Under the pieces are notes generated by a model that had not been told where the DNA came from, made no database searches, and saw nothing but the letters and a program-made list of their open reading frames with translations. Of a DNA stretch of 64,000 bases, positions 17,685 to 25,897 are shown piece after piece. The stretch lies in the NCBI RefSeq assembly GCF_000747525.1, contig NZ_CP009278.1, positions 1,736,001-1,800,000 on the forward strand. The letters run 5' to 3'. The DNA comes from Sphingobacterium sp. ML3W. GTDB lineage: Bacteria; Bacteroidota; Bacteroidia; Sphingobacteriales; Sphingobacteriaceae. A program made the translations under genes and the position numbers. The first letter of the stretch is position 1. Every line of letters begins with the position of its first letter.

Positions 17685-18983
17685 CTTTTTGAATTTCTTT
17701 AATTTTTCTTGGATACCAGATCTCCGTCTCTTTAAATGGAGGTAAAAATGATGTTTTGGACCTTTTAAAATTTGACTTGAGTAAATCCCATTTGCACCAG
17801 AAAAGAAATAGGCAATACAGCATGCTATACCAAAATATATACTTGCCTCATAACCAAAGAGCTCGATTCCCATGAGTAGACAAGCAAATGGTGTATTGGT
17901 CGCTCCAGCAAACACGGCGATAAAACCCATTGCTGCCAATAATCCCAGAGGTAGTGGAATGATTCCAAAAAGGGCATTGCCGAGTGCCGCTCCAATAAAA
18001 AAGAGGGGTGTAACTTCTCCGCCTTTAAATCCAGCTGAAAGGGTGAATGTGGTCAGTAATAGCTTAATCAAAAAATCATAAGAATTTAAGGGGCTGTCAA
18101 ATGATGCTAATATTGTAGGGATCCCTAATCCAATATATTTCGTGCTTCCTAAGAACCAAATCGAAAGTACAAGTATCAACCCTCCGATAAAAGGTCGAAG
18201 TGGAGGATATGCTATTTTTTTGAACACCGTGCCAAAGAGGTCACTGCATAGTGTAAAGAGGTAGGCCACTAATCCGAAAATTGCACCTGCCACAACTGAA
18301 TAAAGTATGGATGATGTATTTATTGCAGGTATGTCCTCTTGAATATGGTAATGTGTGTGGGCTACATTCCATAGGGAACATGTATAGTTGGCGATAAAGG
18401 CAACGAGTATACTTGGGATCAGTGCTTTTAATCTGGACTTTCCCCCTGTGATGACCTCTAATCCAAATAATGCTCCGGCCCAAGGTGTCCCAAAAATAGA
18501 AGCAAATCCGGCACTAATTCCAATTATAATTAAAATTTTCCGGTCATCATGATTGAGCTTCAAAACTCTTGTGCATTGATCAGCAATAGCTCCTCCGATT
18601 TGTACTGCTGTCCCTTCTCTTCCTGCCGATCCTCCAAAAAGGTGGGTGAGTAACGTACTGAACAAAACCAAAGGAGCCATTTTTAAAGGGATTGGATGTT
18701 CACTTTGGTAATATTCTTTAAGTAAAAGGTTATTACCCTTGTCCGATACACCACCGTAGTAGTAATATAATAGGCCAATGGTCAATCCTGCTAGGGGTAA
18801 GCCTAAAATAATCAAAGGATGGGCCTCTCTATAATTGGTTACCCAAGACAAACTTGTTAGAAAGAAGGCGGAAATGGAACCAACGACGCTACCGACTACT
18901 GCGGTAATCAATAGCCATTTTAGGGCTGTGATCGTTATTGTACGAAACGAATTTTCTGAAAGGTTACTGTTTTTTGCTAACAT
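17670..18983 (-). CDS. CLC-family chloride channel or Cl-/H+ antiporter
   Basis: 437 residues with about ten to twelve hydrophobic helices. The selectivity-filter motif appears as GSAGREGTAVQIGG (about 119-132), carrying the gating glutamate of the GREGP motif with Thr replacing Pro. The GFKGGEVTPLFFIGAALG block (about 318-335) is the second filter region, and ends of the re-entrant helices are evident. It belongs to the short prokaryotic CLC branch without CBS domains. Whether it is a channel or an exchanger cannot be told from sequence. An inverted repeat (18984-19044) abuts the start codon. Confidence 0.87.
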   Translation of the reverse strand: MLAKNSNLSENSFRTITITALKWLLITAVVGSVVGSISAFFLTSLSWVTNYREAHPLIILGLPLAGLTIGLLYYYYGGVSDKGNNLLLKEYYQSEHPIPLKMAPLVLFSTLLTHLFGGSAGREGTAVQIGGAIADQCTRVLKLNHDDRKILIIIGISAGFASIFGTPWAGALFGLEVITGGKSRLKALIPSILVAFIANYTCSLWNVAHTHYHIQEDIPAINTSSILYSVVAGAIFGLVAYLFTLCSDLFGTVFKKIAYPPLRPFIGGLILVLSIWFLGSTKYIGLGIPTILASFDSPLNSYDFLIKLLLTTFTLSAGFKGGEVTPLFFIGAALGNALFGIIPLPLGLLAAMGFIAVFAGATNTPFACLLMGIELFGYEASIYFGIACCIAYFFSGANGIYSSQILKGPKHHFYLHLKRRRSGIQEKLKKFKKYKNT

Positions 18984-19044
18984 GTCTACTTGATAATATC
19001 ATACACCATTACAAACGGTACAGCTTGTACCATCTAAAGTAGAC
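18984..19044 (-). repeat. Nested inverted repeats in the CLC leader
   Basis: GTCTACTT (18984-18991) and AAGTAGAC (19037-19044) flank an inner palindrome GGTACA-gct-TGTACC (19017-19031). The outer arm begins at the base next to the CLC start codon. A folded leader could cover the start site, or the inner element could be an operator. Confidence 0.4.
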
Positions 19045-19100
19045 GTCATCAGCTTCTTAAAGCGGTTTAGGGCAGACATCATTGCCTTATTTAGGTAAAA

Positions 19101-19475
19101 TTAAATAAAACGGATGATTAATGCAACCCAACCCACGATCATTAAGAGTCCTCCTAGTGGTGTGATAGGGCCTAGGAATTTTAGATTCTTATTCCAATAC
19201 TGCGCGAACGACAGCAAATAGATGCTAACTGAAAATAATAAAGTACCCGCAGTCATACTATAGAAGGCTAATCGTTCACTGTAAAGATCAAAATGTAGAT
19301 TGAAGCCAAGCACTAATAAGGTAATTGCTATATACATTTGATAACGAACGCCAACTTCAAATGAGGCAAGTTTTTCTTCGCTGATTATTTTTTTAAAGGC
19401 ATGTGCCCCAAAAGCTCCTAACATAATTGCTGTGGAACCTAAGATTGCTGCTGTGATGATTACAAGATTATTCAT
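19101..19475 (-). CDS. DUF423 (YgdD/YwdK-type) membrane protein
   Basis: 124 residues, four predicted membrane helices. It carries the family opening AAILGSTAIMLGAFGAHAFKK and the closing ITPLGGLLMIVGWVALI. DUF423 proteins are widespread inner-membrane proteins with no established function. It follows the GNAT gene by ten bases, so the two are co-transcribed. Confidence 0.88.
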   Translation of the reverse strand: MNNLVIITAAILGSTAIMLGAFGAHAFKKIISEEKLASFEVGVRYQMYIAITLLVLGFNLHFDLYSERLAFYSMTAGTLLFSVSIYLLSFAQYWNKNLKFLGPITPLGGLLMIVGWVALIIRFI

Positions 19476-19485
19476 AAAAGTATGT

Positions 19486-19932
19486 TTAGGGTTTTATCAT
19501 ATCAATGTGGGGGATTCCGAAATCCAAGTATTCTTCTGATACTTGTTCAAATCCAAAGCAACCATAAAATTTCTTTAAATAGGTCTGAGCACCGATCTGA
19601 ATAGCTGTCTGGCCATGTTTTTCGTAAGTTAGGGTAATTGCTTTTTCTACGAGCGATTTGCCATAATGATTTCCCCTGAAGGAAGGGTTCGTGACTATAC
19701 GTCCAATAGATGGCTCCGGATAAGAGAAACTTGGTGGTACAAGTCTCGCATAAACAATAATTTCATGGCCGATTTCTGCCCAAAGATGGGAGCAATGGAA
19801 ATCTTTATCGTCCAATTCTGGGTAAAAACATTGTTGTTCATTGACAAAAATATTTACCCGTAATTGCAGAATGCGATATAATTCTTCCGTAGTCAATTCG
19901 GAGAAAGCCTTATGTTTCCAAAATAATTCCAT
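19486..19932 (-). CDS. GNAT acetyltransferase, ElaA type
   Basis: 148 residues. The N-terminal FSELTTEELYRILQLRVNIFVNEQQCFYPELD and the acetyl-CoA-binding stretch IGRIVTNPSFRGNHYGKSLVEKA match ElaA-like acyltransferases. The substrate is unknown for this group. It comes 53 bases after the yqeY-like gene, with a hairpin terminator in the gap, and is coupled to the DUF423 gene. Confidence 0.85.
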   Translation of the reverse strand: MELFWKHKAFSELTTEELYRILQLRVNIFVNEQQCFYPELDDKDFHCSHLWAEIGHEIIVYARLVPPSFSYPEPSIGRIVTNPSFRGNHYGKSLVEKAITLTYEKHGQTAIQIGAQTYLKKFYGCFGFEQVSEEYLDFGIPHIDMIKP

Positions 19933-19936
19933 AAAA

Positions 19937-19965
19937 AAGAAGAGCTATATTGCTATAGCCCTTTT
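19937..19965 (-). terminator. Terminator after the yqeY-like gene
   Basis: GGGCTATA and TATAGCTC arms with a short loop, followed on the minus strand by a T-rich run ending at the GNAT start codon. Confidence 0.65.
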
Positions 19966-19985
19966 ATAATATTACGTGTATTCAA

Positions 19986-20435
19986 TTAAGCTAATAATCC
20001 TTTTACAAGTTCAGAGATGGTGCGGCCATCAGCTTTCCCTGCCAATTGTTGGTTAGCAGCTGCCATTACTTTTCCCATATCTTTCACCGAGGATGCTCCG
20101 GTAGTACTGATGATTTCCTTGATAATCTTCTCGACTTCTTCCTTACTTAATTGTTGTGGTAAGTATGCTTCAATAACTTCCTGTTCTTCGACCTCAATCG
20201 CATATAAATCTTCTCTGTTTTGATCTTTGTAAATCTCAGCAGATTCTTTACGTTGTTTAACTAATTTCTGAAGAACTTTGATTTCTGTTTCTTCTGTCAA
20301 TTCTTCGCTATGACCTTTTTCAGTCTTTGCTAGTAAAATTGCTGCTTTCACAGCACGTAAGCCACGTAATTTACTCGCATCTTTTGCGATCATCGCTGCT
20401 TTAATATCCTGATTGATTTTTTCTTCTAAAGCCAT
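19986..20435 (-). CDS. GatB/YqeY domain protein
   Basis: 149 residues, typical of the stand-alone YqeY family. It begins ALEEKINQDIKAAMIAKD, continues KLRGLRAVKAAILLAKTEKG and LVKQRKESAEIYKDQNR, and ends with the helical domain shared with the tail of GatB (YLPQQLSKEEVEKIIKEII). In GatB that domain contacts tRNA, but YqeY's own function is not established. It follows the SDR gene by 16 bases in the same operon. Confidence 0.92.
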   Translation of the reverse strand: MALEEKINQDIKAAMIAKDASKLRGLRAVKAAILLAKTEKGHSEELTEETEIKVLQKLVKQRKESAEIYKDQNREDLYAIEVEEQEVIEAYLPQQLSKEEVEKIIKEIISTTGASSVKDMGKVMAAANQQLAGKADGRTISELVKGLLA

Positions 20436-20451
20436 ATTTTAATTGATTTTA

Positions 20452-21213
20452 TTATTTTCTATTTATGATCGTTCCTGAGGCCTGCGCAGTAGGCATGATA
20501 ATAAGGTCATTGATGTTGACATGCTGGGGTCTACTGATGACAAATGATATCGTTTCTGCGATATCTTTTCCCGTTAATGCTTCGATACCTGAATATACAT
20601 TTTTCGCACGATCCTTATCTCCCTTAAAGCGCACTTCTGAAAACTCTGTTTCAACCATTCCAGGGTTGATACCGGTTACTTTTATTCCCTTTGAAAGTAA
20701 GTCAATACGCATCGCTTGATTTAGCGCATCTACCGCATGTTTACTGGCGCAGTAGACGTTTCCATTGGGGTATACCTCTTTAGCAGCGATTGATCCTAGA
20801 TTGACGATATGCGCTCCTTCTTGGTTCTCTAAAAGGGGTATGACAGTTTTTGTTACGTACAATAGTCCTTTAACGTTGGTGTCAATCATACTATCCCAAT
20901 CGCCGATGTCACCATCTTGAATGGCATCCAAACCTTGACTTAGGCCCGCGTTATTGATCAGGACGTTGATGTTTTTCCATTCTTCAGGGAGGTTATCTAT
21001 TTTAGTTTTTACTTCATCGTAATTACGAACATCAAGTTCAAAGATGTGAATAGCGAGTTTCGGGTATTGCTTTGTCAACCTATCCTTGATTTCTTCTAAT
21101 CTTTGGAAGCGACGAGCGCAAAGTAATAAGTTAAACCCTTCATGTGCGAAGACTTCGGCACAAGCTTCTCCGATACCTGAACTTGCCCCTGTGATGAATA
21201 TTGTCTTTGACAT
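20452..21213 (-). CDS. Short-chain dehydrogenase/reductase (YdfG-like)
   Basis: 253 residues. The Rossmann motif TGASSGIGEACAEVFAHEG (about 7-25), the NNAG motif (LINNAGLSQG), the catalytic serine in HIVNLGSIAAKEVYP and the YxxxK pair in YCASKHAVDA are all present. Members close to YdfG oxidise L-serine, L-allo-threonine or 3-hydroxy acids with NADP+. The substrate here is an inference. It sits between ubiE (36 bases) and the yqeY-like gene (16 bases). Confidence 0.88.
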   Translation of the reverse strand: MSKTIFITGASSGIGEACAEVFAHEGFNLLLCARRFQRLEEIKDRLTKQYPKLAIHIFELDVRNYDEVKTKIDNLPEEWKNINVLINNAGLSQGLDAIQDGDIGDWDSMIDTNVKGLLYVTKTVIPLLENQEGAHIVNLGSIAAKEVYPNGNVYCASKHAVDALNQAMRIDLLSKGIKVTGINPGMVETEFSEVRFKGDKDRAKNVYSGIEALTGKDIAETISFVISRPQHVNINDLIIMPTAQASGTIINRK

Positions 21214-21249
21214 CGTATTGATATTAAAAATGAAACTTAATTGCGAGTT

Positions 21250-21990
21250 TTATTTTGTCGCGATATAAATGGTACAAACCCCGAAAGTTTGAGGACGAAT
21301 GATTGTGCTTGAAAATCCTACAGCTTTTGTAATTGTCGCAAATTTTTCCCCATCGGGAAATCTAGCTACAGATTCCGGTAGATAGGAGTAAGCGCTTGAG
21401 TCTTTTGAGAATAATTTTCCTATTGTTGGTGTAATCCTTTTGAAATAGAAATTATACAATTGTTTTATTGGGAATTTTTTAGGGTTAGAAAATTCCAATA
21501 TCACTGCTTTCCCTCCTGGTTTCAATACACGACAGATATCTGCTAAGCCTTGCTCTAGGTTTTCGAAATTACGAACCCCAAAAGCTACAGTTACAGCATC
21601 GAAGCTATTGTCTTCAAATTGAAGATGCTCAGAATCGCCAAGCTGAACTTCAAACTGATCGGATAGCCCTTTTTGTTTAATCTTTTGTTGTGCAACATCG
21701 AGCATGCCTTGGGAGATGTCTACCCCAATTATTTTTTTTGGATTCAATATCTTAATCGATTCCAGGGCAAAATCACCCGTTCCTGTCGCTACATCGAGCA
21801 TGTACTGCGGAGCAATTGATTTTAAAGCATTGATTGCTTTTTTACGCCAAATTATATCGATACCTAAAGATAGAAAATGATTTAAAAAATCGTAAGTTTT
21901 TGAGATGTTATTAAACATGTCTGCAACTTGTTGTTTTTTACCGTCTTTTGCGTCTTTGTAAGGTTTTAATGATGATGCTTCATTTGTCAT
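21250..21990 (-). CDS. ubiE: Demethylmenaquinone methyltransferase
   Basis: 246 residues from the ATG at 21990 (MTNEASSLKPYKDAKDGKKQ). It methylates demethylmenaquinone with SAM, the last step of menaquinone synthesis. The SAM site appears as MLDVATGTGDFALES and the family signatures as YDFLNHFLSLGIDIIWRKKA and AVTVAFGVRNFENLEQGL. A longer reading from 22071 was rejected because TATCTTTG (21996-22003) ends five bases before this ATG, and because homologues begin here. First gene of the ubiE-SDR-yqeY run. Confidence 0.94.
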   Translation of the reverse strand: MTNEASSLKPYKDAKDGKKQQVADMFNNISKTYDFLNHFLSLGIDIIWRKKAINALKSIAPQYMLDVATGTGDFALESIKILNPKKIIGVDISQGMLDVAQQKIKQKGLSDQFEVQLGDSEHLQFEDNSFDAVTVAFGVRNFENLEQGLADICRVLKPGGKAVILEFSNPKKFPIKQLYNFYFKRITPTIGKLFSKDSSAYSYLPESVARFPDGEKFATITKAVGFSSTIIRPQTFGVCTIYIATK

Positions 21991-21995
21991 AGTAG

Positions 21996-22003
21996 CAAAG
22001 ATA
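21996..22003 (-). promoter_or_regulatory. TAnnTTTG box five bases before ubiE
   Basis: TATCTTTG on the minus strand ends five bases before the ATG at 21990. It decides the ubiE start and suggests a leaderless message. Confidence 0.55.
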
Positions 22004-22221
22004 CAATATTCTGATTGAGCTTTAATATGATCGAAAAGGAAAAAATGAAATCGCGGATTTTTCTGATTCAATCTCTTGTCGAATTAATAACAGGAATGTC
22101 CTTTTTAATATTTATTGGTTTTGTATTGTACGATTGCTAGGATAATTAGCGTAACTTTGTTAACATAGGGTAAAGTTGTTAACATTTATATAAGGTGTTG
22201 TTATTTAGCTATGGTTTTTGT

Positions 22222-22329
22222 TTATCAACATTTTTTCCCACATCAATTGTGGAAAAGTATCGATGTAAATCGATGTTTATCAAAAGCTTTTAGGGTCATT
22301 GTTTTCACAACTAATTTGACTGTGTACAA
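22222..22329. promoter_or_regulatory. Cluster of DnaA-box-like 9-mers
   Basis: Compared with TTATCCACA: TTATCAACA at 22222-22230 (one mismatch), TGTGGAAAA at 22248-22256 (reverse orientation, one mismatch), TTTCCCACA at 22234-22242, TTATCAAAA at 22277-22285 and TGTGTACAA at 22321-22329 (two mismatches each). Five near-matches in 108 bases of AT-rich DNA suggest DnaA binding, either as a regulatory site for dnaB or as part of an origin. Low-complexity chance is not excluded. Confidence 0.35.
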
Positions 22330-22358
22330 CTCTTAAAAAATGTCAACCTTATTTTTTA

Positions 22359-22366
22359 TACATTTG
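22359..22366 (+). promoter_or_regulatory. TAnnTTTG box before dnaB
   Basis: TACATTTG lies 55 bases before the dnaB ATG. No clear -33 TTG. Confidence 0.45.
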
Positions 22367-22421
22367 CTATCCGCTATCAATTTTTTAGCGTACATGCACA
22401 CGTTTTGGATATCACATAAAG

Positions 22422-24029
22422 ATGAGTAACGATAATAATTTTGAAGATAAAAATGCTGGAACTGGAAAGAAGACCAATTTCGGAGAGCGTAGAACTAAAC
22501 TCAATAACTTAGTTGGCGGCATGGGCAAATTGCCTCCGCAAGCTTTGGATTTAGAGGAAGCAGTTCTAGGTGCTTTGATGTTGGAAAAGAATGCTTTAAG
22601 TGAAGTTATTGACATCCTTAAGCCAGAATCTTTCTATAAAGATGCACATCAGAAAATTTTCGAAGCTATTTTTAGTTTATTCCAAAAATCATCTCCCATA
22701 GATTTGTTAACTGTAACTGCTGAGCTTCGAAAGATGGGAGCTTTAGAGATGGTAGGTGGTGCTTACTATATAACGCAATTAACCGATCGTGTTGTTTCTG
22801 CAGCTAATATTGAATTTCATGCTCGGATTATTTCTCAGAAATATATTCAACGTGAATTAATTAAAGTTTCAACAGAGATCATCAACAGTTCTTATGATGA
22901 AACTTCTGATATCTTTGATTTGTTGGATCATGCAGAGAAGAGCTTGTTTGATATTGCTCAAAACAACTTAAGAAGAGATTCTAGGAAAATGGACGACATC
23001 ATGCGTGAAGCAATATCTAATTTGGAGTTGTTGCGTGATCGTACTGATGGATTGACAGGAGTGCCTTCGGGTTTAACGGCATTAGATCGCATGACCTCAG
23101 GATGGCAACCTTCGGATTTGGTTATTATTGCTGCTCGTCCTGCAATGGGGAAAACAGCTTTCGTATTATCTATAGCACGTAATGCCGCGGTAGATCATAA
23201 CAAGCCTGTTGCGGTTTTCTCACTAGAGATGTCATCGGTGCAGTTGGTGAATCGTTTGATTGCTGGTGAAACCGAAATAGAACAGGAGAAATTAAAGAAG
23301 GGGAATTTAGCCGATCACGAGTGGCAGCAATTGCATTCTAGAATTGGACGCTTGACTGAAGCGCCATTGATCATTGATGACACTCCGGCTTTAAATGTGT
23401 TTGAATTTAGGGCAAAATGTAGGCGTTTAAAGGCGCAGCATGATATTCAGATGGTTATTGTCGATTATTTGCAGCTTATGCAAGGTAAAGCTGATGGTAA
23501 AGGTGGTGGTAACCGTGAGCAGGAGATTGGTAGTATTTCAAGAGCCTTGAAATCTGTTGCGAAAGAGTTGAATGTTCCTGTATTGGCATTGTCTCAATTA
23601 AGTCGTGCGGTAGAGTCACGTCCTGGGAACTCAAAACGACCTATGCTTTCGGATTTACGTGAATCTGGGTCTATTGAGCAGGATGCGGATATGGTGTTGT
23701 TTTTATATCGTCCTGAATATTATGGTATGACAGAGGATGAAGAAGGACGTTCTACGGCTGGATTAGGAGAGGTTATTATTGCTAAGCATCGTAATGGTGA
23801 AACTGGTATTGTTCCACTTCGTTTTATAGGTAAATATGTGAAATTTGTGGATTTGGAAGATGAGTTCTCAGGAATAGGTGCTGCTGATGGGTTTAATAAC
23901 CCTACTTCATTTAGCTCTCCTGCTATGAATCCTTCTGCCCTATTTAGTGGAGGTGATAAGGGCGGTATGACTGGTGGTATTACCATGCCATCACGAATGA
24001 ATGATATGCCTGATGATGCTCCATTTTAA
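22422..24029 (+). CDS. dnaB: Replicative DNA helicase DnaB
   Basis: 535 residues, no intein. The N-terminal primase-interacting domain starts LPPQALDLEEAVLGALMLEK (about 38-57). The RecA-like motor has Walker A AARPAMGKTAF near residue 240, Walker B MVIVDYLQLMQG, and the DLRESGSIEQDADMVLFLYR sensor block. The hexamer unwinds the chromosome 5'-3' on the lagging strand. A Bacteroidota-specific glycine-, proline- and methionine-rich tail (about 480-535) follows the core. It is preceded by a DnaA-box-like cluster and ends at a terminator. Confidence 0.97.
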   Translation: MSNDNNFEDKNAGTGKKTNFGERRTKLNNLVGGMGKLPPQALDLEEAVLGALMLEKNALSEVIDILKPESFYKDAHQKIFEAIFSLFQKSSPIDLLTVTAELRKMGALEMVGGAYYITQLTDRVVSAANIEFHARIISQKYIQRELIKVSTEIINSSYDETSDIFDLLDHAEKSLFDIAQNNLRRDSRKMDDIMREAISNLELLRDRTDGLTGVPSGLTALDRMTSGWQPSDLVIIAARPAMGKTAFVLSIARNAAVDHNKPVAVFSLEMSSVQLVNRLIAGETEIEQEKLKKGNLADHEWQQLHSRIGRLTEAPLIIDDTPALNVFEFRAKCRRLKAQHDIQMVIVDYLQLMQGKADGKGGGNREQEIGSISRALKSVAKELNVPVLALSQLSRAVESRPGNSKRPMLSDLRESGSIEQDADMVLFLYRPEYYGMTEDEEGRSTAGLGEVIIAKHRNGETGIVPLRFIGKYVKFVDLEDEFSGIGAADGFNNPTSFSSPAMNPSALFSGGDKGGMTGGITMPSRMNDMPDDAPF

Positions 24030-24098
24030 TGAAAAATAATTAAATCGTCTAAGTTTCTCAGATTTTAGTCTGATCACTTGGAATGATGCTATATCATG

Positions 24099-24129
24099 AT
24101 AAAGGGCTGTTCATAGAACAGCCCTTTAT
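24099..24129. terminator. Bidirectional terminator after dnaB
   Basis: AAAGGGCTGTTC and GAACAGCCCTTT arms with a three-base loop between convergent dnaB and the 134-residue membrane protein gene. Confidence 0.85.
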
Positions 24130-24534
24130 TTATTTCATGCGGATAATTTTATCAACCACATAAACGGTATTTCCGCGCCAAGGTAATATTCCATGGTACT
24201 CTTTATAGTGTAAGTCGAAAAATTTTCCACTGTTCGTTTCAAGCTGTTTGAAAATGGCATCATCCTCAATGGAGAATTCGAACTGATTGCTGGTAATACC
24301 TCCTGTTTTCATCTGTCCAAAACCTTCTTGGATAAGTTTGCCTTCGTAAGTTTTGAAAACGTTACCTTTTTTTACGGCGTAATTTAAATAGCCGGATTTA
24401 ACACCTTCTCCAAATACGAAGTAATATTTATAATAGGTTGCACATGCTCCAATGGCTACGATGAGTAGGATAGCAATGGTTAAAAACTTTTTGAAACCAC
24501 CTGATTTTTTTTGTGTATCAACAGAATTGTTCAT
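24130..24534 (-). CDS. Conserved single-pass membrane protein of unknown function
   Basis: 134 residues. A short lysine-rich N-terminus precedes one membrane helix (about 17-36, FLTIAILLIVAIGACATYY). The remaining 100 residues face outward by the positive-inside rule and read GYLNYAVKKGNVFKTYEGKLIQEG with a C-terminal beta-rich part ending VYVVDKIIRMK. I recall the pattern as common in Bacteroidota, where it is often mislabelled as 6-phosphogluconate dehydrogenase. Nothing in it supports that enzyme. It is monocistronic. Confidence 0.75.
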   Translation of the reverse strand: MNNSVDTQKKSGGFKKFLTIAILLIVAIGACATYYKYYFVFGEGVKSGYLNYAVKKGNVFKTYEGKLIQEGFGQMKTGGITSNQFEFSIEDDAIFKQLETNSGKFFDLHYKEYHGILPWRGNTVYVVDKIIRMK

Positions 24535-24675
24535 AATATCTTTATTTTAATATAAATATATAGGTTTTATCGTCAATATAATTATTCCCTCTAAAATAGA
24601 GATAGTCGTTTTTATTTTAATGTAGCGTTTTGTCTAAAATTATGATCAGATGAGACATCTCTGTATATAATTATA

Positions 24676-24683
24676 TAGATTTG
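24676..24683 (+). promoter_or_regulatory. TAnnTTTG box before dinB
   Basis: TAGATTTG lies 15 bases before the dinB ATG. No LexA-like palindrome was recognised beside it. Confidence 0.5.
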
Positions 24684-24698
24684 TCTTGACAAGAAGTT

Positions 24699-25799
24699 AT
24701 GATGGATAGCACGACAGATAGGAAGAGGAAAATTATCCATTTGGATATGGATGCATTTTTTGCTTCTGTTGATCAACGTGATTTTGAGGAGCTGCGAGGG
24801 AAGCCTATTGCTGTTGGTGGATCTCCAGATGGTCGCGGTGTAGTGGCTACCGCAAGTTATGAGGCGCGTAAATATGGCGTTAAATCAGCTATGTCTTCTT
24901 CAAGTGCTCTAAAATTGTGTCCCCATTTAATATTTACTAAGCCTAGATTTGACGTTTACAAGCAAGTGTCAGACCATATTCGTACAATTTTCAATCGTTA
25001 TACGGATTTGGTTGAGCCCCTGTCTTTGGATGAAGCTTTTTTAGATGTTTCTGATGATAAGCAAAATATTGGATCAGCTTTGGAAATCGCAAAAAGAATA
25101 AAAATTGTGATAAAGGAGGAGCTTAATCTAACGGTATCAGCAGGGGTTTCTGTCAATAAGTTTGTTGCAAAGATAGCTTCGGACATGAATAAGCCAGATG
25201 GTCTTACTTTTATAGGTCCGTCCAAGATTTTTTCTTTTATGGAGGAATTGCCTGTCGAGAAATTCTTTGGCGTAGGGAAAGTGACAGCAAATAAAATGAG
25301 GTCATTAGGTATTTTTAAGGGTTTAGACTTAAAAAAGCAATCGCATACCGATCTGGTTCGATGGTTTGGGAAATCGGGCGATTTCTTTTACCAAATTGTA
25401 AGGGGAATCGATGATCGACCTGTCGTCCCGAATCGTATTCGTAAATCAATCGGTATTGAGGATACTTTTTCTAGTGATGTAGCGCATGTAGAAGATTTAA
25501 AATTAATCTTACAGGATTTAAGTACACGACTTTATGGTCGCTTAGAAAAAGGTGACAAGCGGGGGAGAACCTTAACATTAAAAGTGAAATATGCAGATTT
25601 TACAGTATTGACGCGAAGTGTTTCCATTTTACAAGTTTTTAAAAAGCAAGAAGAAATGTATCAAGTTGCTCTGGCGTTATTCCTTAAATTGGAGTCGGAT
25701 AAAAAGGTTCGTTTAATGGGAATTTCGATTTCAAATTTTCAAGATGAAAATAATGAACGCTTCGAGGGGTATCAATTATCGCTGTTCGATGATGAATGA
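24699..25799 (+). CDS. dinB: DNA polymerase IV (Y family)
   Basis: 366 residues. The catalytic carboxylates lie in HLDMDAFFASVDQRDF near the N-terminus and LSLDEAFLDVS (about 108-118). Little finger and helix-hairpin-helix regions follow in the usual order (VEKFFGVGKVTANKMRSLGI). The extreme C-terminus QLSLF (359-363) is a textbook sliding-clamp-binding motif. It performs error-prone bypass of damaged template. ATGs at 24699 and 24702 are adjacent and either may be used. It is monocistronic by appearance, 98 bases before the DPP-IV gene. Confidence 0.94.
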   Translation: MMDSTTDRKRKIIHLDMDAFFASVDQRDFEELRGKPIAVGGSPDGRGVVATASYEARKYGVKSAMSSSSALKLCPHLIFTKPRFDVYKQVSDHIRTIFNRYTDLVEPLSLDEAFLDVSDDKQNIGSALEIAKRIKIVIKEELNLTVSAGVSVNKFVAKIASDMNKPDGLTFIGPSKIFSFMEELPVEKFFGVGKVTANKMRSLGIFKGLDLKKQSHTDLVRWFGKSGDFFYQIVRGIDDRPVVPNRIRKSIGIEDTFSSDVAHVEDLKLILQDLSTRLYGRLEKGDKRGRTLTLKVKYADFTVLTRSVSILQVFKKQEEMYQVALALFLKLESDKKVRLMGISISNFQDENNERFEGYQLSLFDDE

Positions 25800-25897
25800 A
25801 TTTTGTGTTCTTAATAACCTTGTTACAACTTAAATTTCTTATAAATAAGGGCAATTTCCTATCTTAGTGCTCAAACTTAGATAATCTTCATATTTAA

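Larger units (their letters stand above)
21991..22421. other. 431-base divergent region between ubiE and dnaB
   Basis: AT-rich. It holds the ubiE promoter box, a TAACTTTG near 22151, short direct repeats GTTAACA around 22158-22183 and ATCGATGT around 22259-22276, five DnaA-box-like 9-mers (22222-22329) and the dnaB promoter box at 22359-22366. No ORF was found. Confidence 0.5.

Noticed and set aside
21991..22071. Longer N-terminal reading of ubiE
   Set aside because: A TATCTTTG box lies five bases before the ATG at 21990, inside the proposed extension.
22141..22421. Claim that this is the chromosomal origin
   Set aside because: DnaA-box-like 9-mers are imperfect and no skew or dnaA evidence is available in the window; kept only as a candidate.
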